A stretch of DNA of 34,774 bases from Spirochaetales bacterium (GTDB lineage Bacteria; Spirochaetota; Spirochaetia; JAGLYY01). The translations under genes and the position numbers were made by a program. The notes under the pieces are model-generated. The model had not been told where the DNA came from. It worked only from the letters and a program-made list of their open reading frames with translations, and ran no database searches. Shown piece after piece: positions 16,945 through 24,152 of the stretch (positions within the stretch are counted from its first letter, which is position 1; each line of letters opens with the position of its first letter). The stretch is from NCBI GenBank assembly GCA_023131935.1, contig JAGLYY010000224.1, positions 1 through 34,774 of the forward strand. The letters run 5' to 3'.

Positions 16945-16973
16945 ATAATAGCAGGACATCAATTCTTAGTCAA
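16945..16973 (-). promoter_or_regulatory. sigma70-type promoter for rimP-nusA-infB operon
   Basis: TTGACT (16968-16973) and TATTAT (16945-16950) on the minus strand are separated by exactly 17 nt; each box matches 5 of 6 consensus bases. Transcription would start at about 16938, giving a leader of about 80 nt that includes the hairpin-U6 element. Confidence 0.7.
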
Positions 16974-17001
16974 TAACAGGAAAAGAAACCCATACAAATC
17001 A

Positions 17002-17020
17002 CCGGAACGTACCTTTCCGG
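17002..17020 (-). terminator. weak terminator-like hairpin after comF
   Basis: CCGGAA and TTCCGG flank a 7-nt loop directly after the comF stop. On the minus strand it is followed by TGATTTGTATGGGTTTC, which is T-rich but has no clean U-run. It may partly separate mutS-comF from the rimP operon. Confidence 0.4.
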
Positions 17021-17021
17021 A

Positions 17022-17735
17022 TTAGTCCATTGCCAGAGTAATACAGAAAACCTTCATTACCCCCTGCTCTTTGAGTACTCCGGCACATTCATGCAAAGTT
17101 GAACCGGTAGTAAATACATCATCCACGAGGACAACCTGCTCAGGCAGGTCATTCTTCACTGACAGGCTGGAAAATCGCTTTTTCAGGTGAATCTTTCCTT
17201 TGAGGTTGCTTTTTCTTGCCTCCCGATCCAATCCTTTCTGCATGCCGCCGTTATCCCGGTGTAAAAGGGGAAGTACCTTTCGGTCTGACAGTTCAAGCAG
17301 GGTCATTACCTGGTCCCAGCCCCTTTTTTTATATGATCTCTTTGAGCAGGGTACAGGGATGAGGGGAAGAGCGGGATATTCTCTGTTAAGGGTGGATGAA
17401 AAAAATGGATAAAAAAAGTGAACAAGTCTGGTATACCCCTCCTCCTTATACCTATGTATCATTTCCCGGATTATTCCCGAATAATGAAAGACCGAAAAAT
17501 GACTGTCGAAGGCATAGGAGTGGTTTCTGCAACGTGTACAGATTACTTTTTCACTCATAAGGTCCCTCCCGCAAATGGTGCAGCGGGTCCCTGAAACAAA
17601 AGGCAAGGTATAAGTGCAGCGGTCACAAACACCTCTCCGAATCTGCTCGACTCCGTCGAGGGGAGCCCCGCAGTAAAGACAACCTTCAGGGAAAAGATAT
17701 TCAGAGAGGTATTCCAGAAACCGGGGATGCTTCAC
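17022..17735 (-). CDS. comF: ComF family phosphoribosyltransferase-like protein
   Basis: ComF-type proteins pair an N-terminal zinc finger with a phosphoribosyltransferase fold; in naturally competent bacteria they take part in DNA uptake, elsewhere the role is unclear. The 237-residue protein shows Cys pairs CLYC (about 19-22), CDRC, CTIC and CTRC, then FHYSGIIREMIHRYKEEG, the PVPCSKRSYKKRGWDQ block, and the PRPP-binding loop VVLVDDVFTTGSTL near 200-215. The start is GTG 17735; no good ribosome site is visible and the start is the weak point of this call. It lies 39 nt downstream of mutS, so cotranscription is likely. No other competence genes are in the window. Confidence 0.88.
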   Translation of the reverse strand: MKHPRFLEYLSEYLFPEGCLYCGAPLDGVEQIRRGVCDRCTYTLPFVSGTRCTICGRDLMSEKVICTRCRNHSYAFDSHFSVFHYSGIIREMIHRYKEEGYTRLVHFFYPFFSSTLNREYPALPLIPVPCSKRSYKKRGWDQVMTLLELSDRKVLPLLHRDNGGMQKGLDREARKSNLKGKIHLKKRFSSLSVKNDLPEQVVLVDDVFTTGSTLHECAGVLKEQGVMKVFCITLAMD

Positions 17736-17774
17736 AAACAGAAATACAATATGATTTTCATTCCTGATTCAGTT

Positions 17775-20345
17775 TCATTGGATTAACTCATCCTGCCACC
17801 GTGCAATTGTATTCAAAGCTTCGAGAGGGGTCATCTCGTTAACATTAAGGGATCGAACTTCCTGGCTGACTATTTCCGATGGGGAAAAGAGGTCCTTCTG
17901 ACCATTTCCCTCCTCAGCAGGTGGAATTTCGGGGTATCCATCCTCTTTTTCCTTTAAATTATTCAGAATCCGGGTGGCACGCCTTACAATTTCTAACGGC
18001 AGTCCGGCGATTTTGGCGGCATGGAGACCATAGGAATTTCCTGCTGGTCCTTCTTTAATCTTTTTCAGGAAGACAATTTCCCCTTCGTTTTCGAGAACTT
18101 CGAGGGAAAGGTTTTTTAATTTCTCATGTTTCAAGAGAGTTAGTTCATGATAGTGGGTAGCAAAAAGGGTTTTACACTGAAGTGTCTCAAGAAGGTGTTC
18201 ACTTACTGCCCAGGCGATTGAGAGACCATCGTTAGTACTGGTGCCCCTTCCTACTTCATCCATAATGACAAGGCTTTTTTTGGTTGCTGACCGGATAATA
18301 TTTGCCGTCTCGTTCATTTCCACGAGGAAGGTCGATTCTCCTCTCGCGAGATTGTCCGATGCCCCAACACGGCAGAAGATATTATCAACGATCCCAATTT
18401 CAGCTTCCCGGGCCGGTATGTAACTGCCGATCTGGGCCATCAGCACAATGAGGGCAACCTGTCGAAGATAGGTGGATTTCCCTGCCATATTCGGGCCGGT
18501 AATAAGGGCAAAAGTTGTTTTTTTGGGATCCAGTTTCAGGCTGTTGGGTACAAAATTCCCTGGCGGAAGATGGTGTTCAACTACTGGGTGCCTTCCCTCC
18601 CGGATATTGAGGGTCTGCTTTTCTGACAATTTCGGCCTGGTATATCCGTGAATTGTTGCCGCGTAGGCGAAAGACCCGAGACAGTCCAGTCTGGCAAGTT
18701 TATCCGCAAGGGAGAGAAGAGAGGAAACCTGTTCTTTTACCTGGTCACGCAGTTTGAGAAAAAGATCCTTCTCCATCTCTAAGGCTTTCTCAGATGCGTT
18801 ATTAAGATCGGACTCAAGGGATGAAAGCCGCTCAGTGGTAAACCGTTCCCCTCCAACTAAAGACTGCCTTCGGATGAAATGTTCCGGCACAAGGTGGAGG
18901 TTTGCCTTTGACACTTCGAGGTAATAACCGATGATTTTGTTGTATTTTGCTTTGAGAGAGGAAATACCGGTCCTCTCCTTTTCCTCTTCGAGATACTCAT
19001 CGAGGGTGGATTTACTGTTTTCCTTTAAGTGCCGTAACCGTTCGAGTTCTTCATTGAAACCCTCTCTTATCAGGCTGCCATCAGACAGAAGGATTGATGG
19101 ATCATCCGCAAGACCTTTCAATAGAAGATCAACTATTTCAGAGATCCACTTCAGTTCCTCCCGGGAAAGAAAATCCCGGTTCCATTCAGTCAGTGAGGAA
19201 TGAACCAGCAGGATTCCCTGAAGACTGTTTCTCACTGCTGCCAAATCTTTGCCATGGGCTTTATCGAGGGCTATCCTTGAAGATAATCGTTCTAAATCCA
19301 GGATCCCTTTCAATGTTTCCCGGAGAGAGGAAAGTAGGATCTGGTTCCGGTAGAGGAAATCCACCTCCTCTAACCGGTTTTCTATCTGTTCCCGATCTGT
19401 GAGCGGCTGAAGAACCCAGGCACGCAATTTTCTGGATCCCATCGAGGTTTTCGTATGATTCAAAATCTCCAGGAGGCTGTATTTACTGCTTCCATCGTGA
19501 AGGTTAGCTGTAATTTCCAGATTGCGCTGGGTTGATTCATCAAGACCAAGGAACTCATGGTCATGGTAACGTTTGATCCCCCTTATGTGCGGAAGCATCC
19601 CCTTCGAAGAATCTTCGAGGTATTCCAGGAGTATTCCCGTTGAATAGAGAGCGGGATCATCTGTTTTGAATCCAAAACCTTTTAGATTTGAGACAGCGAA
19701 TTGCAGAATAAGCCTTTTTTCAGAAGCTTCCAAATCGAAAGACCAATCGGGAAAGCGGTTTATCAGGATCTCCTTTTGTTCGTCAAGGACTCTGTTAACC
19801 TGATCATCCTCTTCCAGGAGAGATTCCTGAATAAGAATTTCCCGGGGGGAAAGGCGGGAAAGTTCTTTCCTGAGCCGTTGCTTCCGTTCTTCCCAGGGAA
19901 AAGCGGTAGCGATGAACTCAGCGGTTGATAGATCTATCGCCGAAAGGGATACCCATTCGCGGTATCTGCCGATGGAGAGAAGAAAGTTATTTTCCCCTTT
20001 GTCCAGATAATTCTCATCAACTACGGTGCCGGGGGTAATTATCTCCACAACCTGCCGTTTCGCGATCCCCTTTCCCCCTTCAGGCAGTGAAATCTGCTCG
20101 CAGATTGCGATTTTTTTTCCCGCTTTCAGGAGCCGGGGGATATAGGTTTGGGCAGCATGATAGGGGATACCGCACATGGGGACCTTGTTCCGGGCTGTAA
20201 GGGTAAGGTTGAGGATTGATGAAGCCTCCCGGGCATCCTGTTGGAACATCTCGTAAAAGTCACCAAGTCGAAAAAACAGAATCGCATCACGATGGTCCTG
20301 TTTAATTCGATGGTATTGCTGCATCATAGGGGTTGTTTCAGCCAT
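17775..20345 (-). CDS. mutS: DNA mismatch repair protein MutS
   Basis: MutS recognises mismatches and starts methyl-independent or MutL-directed repair. The 856-residue length is normal for the MutS1 type. The mismatch-reading Phe-x-Glu motif is seen as GDFYEMF (Phe30, Glu32). The ATPase has Walker A GPNMAGKST (about 616-624), Walker B with DEVGRGTSTNDGLS, and the following FATHYHEL. The N-terminus MAETTPMMQQYHRIK fits the family and supports ATG 20345. That start has no Shine-Dalgarno sequence, and a perfect TATAAT box ends only 9 nt upstream, suggesting a leaderless or nearly leaderless message. A STAS gene is divergent. MutL is not in the window. Confidence 0.98.
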   Translation of the reverse strand: MAETTPMMQQYHRIKQDHRDAILFFRLGDFYEMFQQDAREASSILNLTLTARNKVPMCGIPYHAAQTYIPRLLKAGKKIAICEQISLPEGGKGIAKRQVVEIITPGTVVDENYLDKGENNFLLSIGRYREWVSLSAIDLSTAEFIATAFPWEERKQRLRKELSRLSPREILIQESLLEEDDQVNRVLDEQKEILINRFPDWSFDLEASEKRLILQFAVSNLKGFGFKTDDPALYSTGILLEYLEDSSKGMLPHIRGIKRYHDHEFLGLDESTQRNLEITANLHDGSSKYSLLEILNHTKTSMGSRKLRAWVLQPLTDREQIENRLEEVDFLYRNQILLSSLRETLKGILDLERLSSRIALDKAHGKDLAAVRNSLQGILLVHSSLTEWNRDFLSREELKWISEIVDLLLKGLADDPSILLSDGSLIREGFNEELERLRHLKENSKSTLDEYLEEEKERTGISSLKAKYNKIIGYYLEVSKANLHLVPEHFIRRQSLVGGERFTTERLSSLESDLNNASEKALEMEKDLFLKLRDQVKEQVSSLLSLADKLARLDCLGSFAYAATIHGYTRPKLSEKQTLNIREGRHPVVEHHLPPGNFVPNSLKLDPKKTTFALITGPNMAGKSTYLRQVALIVLMAQIGSYIPAREAEIGIVDNIFCRVGASDNLARGESTFLVEMNETANIIRSATKKSLVIMDEVGRGTSTNDGLSIAWAVSEHLLETLQCKTLFATHYHELTLLKHEKLKNLSLEVLENEGEIVFLKKIKEGPAGNSYGLHAAKIAGLPLEIVRRATRILNNLKEKEDGYPEIPPAEEGNGQKDLFSPSEIVSQEVRSLNVNEMTPLEALNTIARWQDELIQ

Positions 20346-20354
20346 AGCATCTGG

Positions 20355-20383
20355 ATTATATTGTATTGCTGATTGCTCTACAA
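20355..20383 (-). promoter_or_regulatory. candidate promoter for mutS giving a leaderless mRNA
   Basis: On the minus strand TATAAT (20355-20360) is 17 nt from TTGTAG (20378-20383). The -10 box is perfect; the -35 box keeps only the TTG core. Transcription would begin near 20348, within about 3 nt of the mutS ATG at 20345. Confidence 0.5.
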
Positions 20384-20406
20384 TACTCTGCCAAGGCAGG
20401 GGGGTA

Positions 20407-20892
20407 ATGATGACTGAAGAGTCACTTTTTTATAAAGAAAGCGATGATATTATATTTCTCCGCGCCGAAGGACATATAACCGCGTCGCTGTGTTCCGATC
20501 TCAAGAAAACAGTGCTAAACCGGTTCGATGAAACTCCGCCGGTGAAGCATTTTTTTATCGATCTCTCCCATTGTGATTATATGGATTCTACTTTTATGGG
20601 GCTCCTGGTAGGTTTTAACAAAAAGCTTTCAATTACCGCTGCACAAAAGGTGGAAATCGTCAATCCTTCCGAACCCTGTAAAAAACTGTTAAAAGGCCTA
20701 GGGATACAGAAACTGCTTTCTTATATTGATGAGGAAATTGCCATGCCGCTGGATATGGTACAGATTTCAAAAACAGCTAAAGCGACTGCTGAATTTATTC
20801 TCAAGGCCCATGAGGAACTTATTAATCTATCAATCATAAATCGCCGGCGGTTCGCTGCTCTTCAATCCGTGCTGAAAGATCACCGGAAATAA
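20407..20892 (+). CDS. STAS-domain protein (anti-sigma-factor antagonist-like)
   Basis: The first 110 residues form a STAS domain: EGHITASLCSDLKK, the strand FFIDLSHCDYMDSTFMGLL with Ser61 in the DST position that is phosphorylated in SpoIIAA-type antagonists, and VEIVNPSEPCKKLLKGLGIQKLL. A C-terminal helical extension of about 45 residues (about 115-161) is not part of a minimal STAS protein. The start is ATG 20407 or 20410; AGGGGG lies 3 or 6 nt upstream. The gene is divergent from mutS and has no HPK/RsbW-like kinase or sigma-factor gene beside it. Spirochaetes use such proteins in signalling, but the partner here is unknown. It converges on skp; the shared gap holds a minus-strand terminator. 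Confidence 0.85.
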   Translation: MMTEESLFYKESDDIIFLRAEGHITASLCSDLKKTVLNRFDETPPVKHFFIDLSHCDYMDSTFMGLLVGFNKKLSITAAQKVEIVNPSEPCKKLLKGLGIQKLLSYIDEEIAMPLDMVQISKTAKATAEFILKAHEELINLSIINRRRFAALQSVLKDHRK

Positions 20893-20907
20893 CAAATTTC
20901 TTGTCTG

Positions 20908-20945
20908 AAAAAAAAGATCAGCACCATATTGTTTATATGGTGCTG
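20908..20945 (-). terminator. intrinsic terminator of the tamB-bamA-skp operon
   Basis: CAGCACCATAT (20935-20945 read on the minus strand) pairs with ATATGGTGCTG across a 5-nt loop: 11 perfect base pairs. ATC and then T8 (20908-20915) follow. It lies 51 nt past the skp stop. On the plus strand the stem is not followed by a U-run, so it should not stop the STAS gene efficiently. Confidence 0.88.
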
Positions 20946-20996
20946 TTACAGCTTGAATTATAAAAATCTAGAAGAGTTAATAACCTTTATGTGTAG

Positions 20997-21524
20997 TTAG
21001 TTTCTACCCGCATCCCTGCGAAGTTTTTCCAGTACCATATCGGTGATATCGACATCATAACTGATCCAGAGGATATCGGGATCCTGTTTTTTAAAAATGA
21101 GTGAAAACCCCTCAGTTTCAGCGACGTATTTAACTGCTTCAATTACCTCCGAGAGGAAAGTCTGGGACGAAAGAAGGTTTTCCTTTTTGTTTTCAATCAG
21201 TCTCGATTTCGTATTGTGATATTGCTGCATGAATGTTATTAGTTTTTCAATCTCATCTTCAAGCTTCAGAACACGGAATTCATCTCCCTGTTCCTGCGCA
21301 AGAAGTTTCTGTTCCTTCAATTGAAGGAGTTCTTCATTCTTTCGGGAGAGAAAATTGTTGTAATCAGTGGTCATCCTCTCAACCTCTCGCAGGGCGGCGG
21401 AATCCTGAAAGTGATTTGAAACGATCCTTGAAATATCAACAACACCGATCTTCGATAATTTATCAGAAAATCCGTAACCGGTTATTACTGATAGCAGAAG
21501 TATTATTCCAAGTGTTTTCTTCAT
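20997..21524 (-). CDS. skp: periplasmic chaperone, OmpH/Skp family
   Basis: Skp-type proteins hold unfolded outer-membrane proteins in the periplasm and hand them to BamA. The 175-residue protein has a signal peptide (MKKTLGIILLLSVITGYGFS, about 20 residues). The family start KIGVVDISRIVSNHFQDSAALREVE follows, then a long coiled-coil region rich in Glu, Lys, Gln and Leu (about 45-125), then a second beta portion with VAETEGFSLIFKKQDPDILW. The ATG start has GGAG 10 nt upstream and is 20 nt after the bamA stop. The bamA-skp order is widespread in diderms and is also that of T. pallidum as I recall it. A strong terminator follows. Confidence 0.93.
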   Translation of the reverse strand: MKKTLGIILLLSVITGYGFSDKLSKIGVVDISRIVSNHFQDSAALREVERMTTDYNNFLSRKNEELLQLKEQKLLAQEQGDEFRVLKLEDEIEKLITFMQQYHNTKSRLIENKKENLLSSQTFLSEVIEAVKYVAETEGFSLIFKKQDPDILWISYDVDITDMVLEKLRRDAGRN

Positions 21525-21544
21525 TTATTTGTATCTCCTTTCTA

Positions 21545-24130
21545 TTAGAACATGCTCGCCGTGAGGGAAATCACGAAATCAAGCCCTGATCCTTCTTCCG
21601 AACTGGCAAACACATTGCCTGTCTGCCACTGAATACTGGACAGATTATTATCGGCAAAAGAGAACCGCTTAACCAGGTAAAACCCTATGGGCAGGCCGGG
21701 TATTGTTAAACGCAATCCACCCCCCATTGAAAAGTAAAAATCATCAAGACTGAAATCGTCAAGGTCATCGGTCTTCGACCACATTCCGGTGCCGCTTATA
21801 AATAAATCGGACCAGAGATACTGCTCGATTACCGGCATTCTTAATTCGATCCAGTTGTCCCAGAGCGCCTCTCCTGTTCCGGTTTCAGCACTGCTCCATC
21901 CACGAGCGGTTGTCATCCCATCGATATAGAGCAAATCATTCTGGTCGGTGTAAATTTCTTCTTTTCCAAACTGGGGCAGAATGATCGAGAACGCGCTGTT
22001 TAGAGCAAGAATAAGTTTGAACCGCGAATCCTCAAATATTTTAAAATCCAGGAGTTTCGCGTACGCTTGAGCTTTCGTAGTGCTTCGGATGTAGTGTTTC
22101 ACTCCTCCGAGGAAACCGCCGACAAAACTGACCTGTTCTCCCAGGTAGGTTCCGCTTGTCGGATTATAGATAATGTCCCTCCGGTCCCATGAAAGGTTGA
22201 GCCAGAGTTTGTTTTCAAACTTCCAGGAATCAATATTTTCCCTGATACTCGGATCAAATGGGCGGTAGAGTGATTCTTCATATTTTTTCCTCGACAGGGA
22301 GGTCCGCAAACCGGTACCGGTGCCGAATCGTCCTAACGGAGTATGGAAGGTATAGCCGGTATTGACCCCGAGACTGACATCGTAGCTTAAGTAATCCATG
22401 AGATAACCGGGATCGATAACATCGCCCTGCAGCCGTGCATACTCCCAGTCGGTAATAGCCACACCATCGGCGATCTGCTGGGCGGTAGCAGGCTCCCCGG
22501 TATCGGGATTGACAAGATGACCGTCATAAGGATCGGGTACCGCGTCACCGTTTGCGTAGTCCTCATCGGAAAAAATCGGAAACAGGATGTCCTGATAAGC
22601 CCCGGAATTTTCTTCCCGCTGAAAGGAAAGATCCACACCACCGGACCACCGCCGCCCGGCGAGCCATTTTTCGGTATACCCGAAGCTCAGACTCTGTTTT
22701 ATTGGAGAGATCTCAGTTCCTACAGACAGTTCCTGCCCATGACCACGGAAATTCTTGTCCACCCATTTTACAAATCCCATAACGGGAAAATCACCGCCGG
22801 CAGCGGAAAAGCTGATTCCGAAATTAATGTCGGTTGTTTTTCCCTCCTCCACGTTAATAACAAGATCCATGAGCCCCTCTTCGGATCCCTCCGGGGTATC
22901 AGGGATAACGGCGCTGAAATACTGCAGGTTGTACAGGTTACGAAGACCCTCAAGAATTTTATCTTTGCTGAAGATGTCACCAACCTGCAGGGGGATCTCC
23001 CGGAGGATTACATAGTCCTCGGTTTTCGTATTTCCCCTCACAATGATGTTTTCAATATGGGCCCTTCCCCGCTCAACGATGGAGATAACGTAAGAGATAG
23101 TTTTATTTTTCTCATCCCTGATCTCCTGCCTGTTAATGACGTTGAAGATGTAACCATCATTGTAGTAGAGATCGGTGATACGTACAAAATCGGCTTCCAG
23201 TTTTGTCCTGTTGATAACATTTTCAACGGACTGGTGAAGCAGCTCCGCGAGGTCCTCGTCTGAAAAGAGGGTATTTCCCTCAAAGGTAGTTCCTCCGTAG
23301 GTATACTGGTTTCCCTCTTCGATGTAATAGGTGATGACAAGAAAATTCCTATCCTCCTCAGCCTCTTCAAACTCCCGGGTGATGTTTACGACCTTAGCGT
23401 CTATGTATCCCCGGTCATGATAGTAACGCTCAATACCGTTCCGGTCCTGTTCCAAATTCTTTTCTTCAAAAAGGCCGCTGGTAAAGAATGATTGTTCCTT
23501 GCTTTTCATTACCCCCTTCAGGGTATTTTCTGAGGCAAAAGAATTGCCGGAGAACTGGATAGTCCGCACCTTTGTCTGTTTTCCTTCACTGATTTCAAAA
23601 GTGAGGATGATGATATTCTCTTCGGCATCCTGTTCTGTTTTGCTTGTTACCTCGATATCCGGGAAACCACGGGACAGGTAAAGTTCGATTATCGCCTGCT
23701 CATCCTGCCGGACTTTTGTTTTCGTTACGACATCGGAACGCTTAAGAAGGATAACCTCGAGTATATCGGTCCTTCGGACAACGCTGTTACCCTCAATCCG
23801 GATATCATCTAGGAGGGGACGCTCGACAACAGTAAAAACGATAATAACAGAATTCTGTTCCTCGTCCCCGGCAACAGCTGTTGGTGTCAGTTGTTCAAAA
23901 TAATCAAGAGCATAGAGTTTGCTTTGAAGATCCCAGAAAAGGGTATCGGAAAAAATCTTCCCGATAAAAGGATTGGTAACACCCTCAATTTCCCGGAATG
24001 AAAAGTGATCGAGTCCCTGAAACTGTATATCAACTATTGGTTTGTCAATGTACCACTCCTGGGCCGTCAGGATTGAGGCCGGCAGAACAACAAGAGATAT
24101 GAGAGTCAGAAAGAATAGCGCCTTTCGCAT
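21545..24130 (-). CDS. bamA: outer membrane protein assembly factor BamA
   Basis: BamA inserts beta-barrel proteins into the outer membrane. The 861-residue protein has a signal peptide (about 1-23, ending LTAQ). Five POTRA repeats follow, starting near VDIQFQGLDHF, DDIRIEGNSVV, VRTIQFSGNSFA, GTTFEGNTLF and IENIIVRGNTKT (to about 420). The C-terminal barrel ends in phenylalanine (ISLTASMF), the usual outer-membrane insertion signal. One predicted surface loop at about residues 522-582 is long and acidic (VPDPYDGHLVNPDTGEP). The ATG has AAGGAG 5 nt upstream. It lies 22 nt after tamB and 20 nt before skp, so the three form one export-and-assembly operon. Confidence 0.97.
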   Translation of the reverse strand: MRKALFFLTLISLVVLPASILTAQEWYIDKPIVDIQFQGLDHFSFREIEGVTNPFIGKIFSDTLFWDLQSKLYALDYFEQLTPTAVAGDEEQNSVIIVFTVVERPLLDDIRIEGNSVVRRTDILEVILLKRSDVVTKTKVRQDEQAIIELYLSRGFPDIEVTSKTEQDAEENIIILTFEISEGKQTKVRTIQFSGNSFASENTLKGVMKSKEQSFFTSGLFEEKNLEQDRNGIERYYHDRGYIDAKVVNITREFEEAEEDRNFLVITYYIEEGNQYTYGGTTFEGNTLFSDEDLAELLHQSVENVINRTKLEADFVRITDLYYNDGYIFNVINRQEIRDEKNKTISYVISIVERGRAHIENIIVRGNTKTEDYVILREIPLQVGDIFSKDKILEGLRNLYNLQYFSAVIPDTPEGSEEGLMDLVINVEEGKTTDINFGISFSAAGGDFPVMGFVKWVDKNFRGHGQELSVGTEISPIKQSLSFGYTEKWLAGRRWSGGVDLSFQREENSGAYQDILFPIFSDEDYANGDAVPDPYDGHLVNPDTGEPATAQQIADGVAITDWEYARLQGDVIDPGYLMDYLSYDVSLGVNTGYTFHTPLGRFGTGTGLRTSLSRKKYEESLYRPFDPSIRENIDSWKFENKLWLNLSWDRRDIIYNPTSGTYLGEQVSFVGGFLGGVKHYIRSTTKAQAYAKLLDFKIFEDSRFKLILALNSAFSIILPQFGKEEIYTDQNDLLYIDGMTTARGWSSAETGTGEALWDNWIELRMPVIEQYLWSDLFISGTGMWSKTDDLDDFSLDDFYFSMGGGLRLTIPGLPIGFYLVKRFSFADNNLSSIQWQTGNVFASSEEGSGLDFVISLTASMF

Positions 24131-24152
24131 AGTTTCTCCTTGAAACTTGAAT

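Noticed and set aside
17736..17774. Nine-codon open frame between mutS and comF overlapping the comF GTG, possible leader peptide
   Set aside because: Its AGGA is directly next to the ATG, the codons show no regulatory pattern, and no attenuator structure follows it.
22517..23263. Plus-strand open frame of 248 codons opposite bamA
   Set aside because: It is antisense to the POTRA and early barrel region of bamA, with no domain or signal seen.
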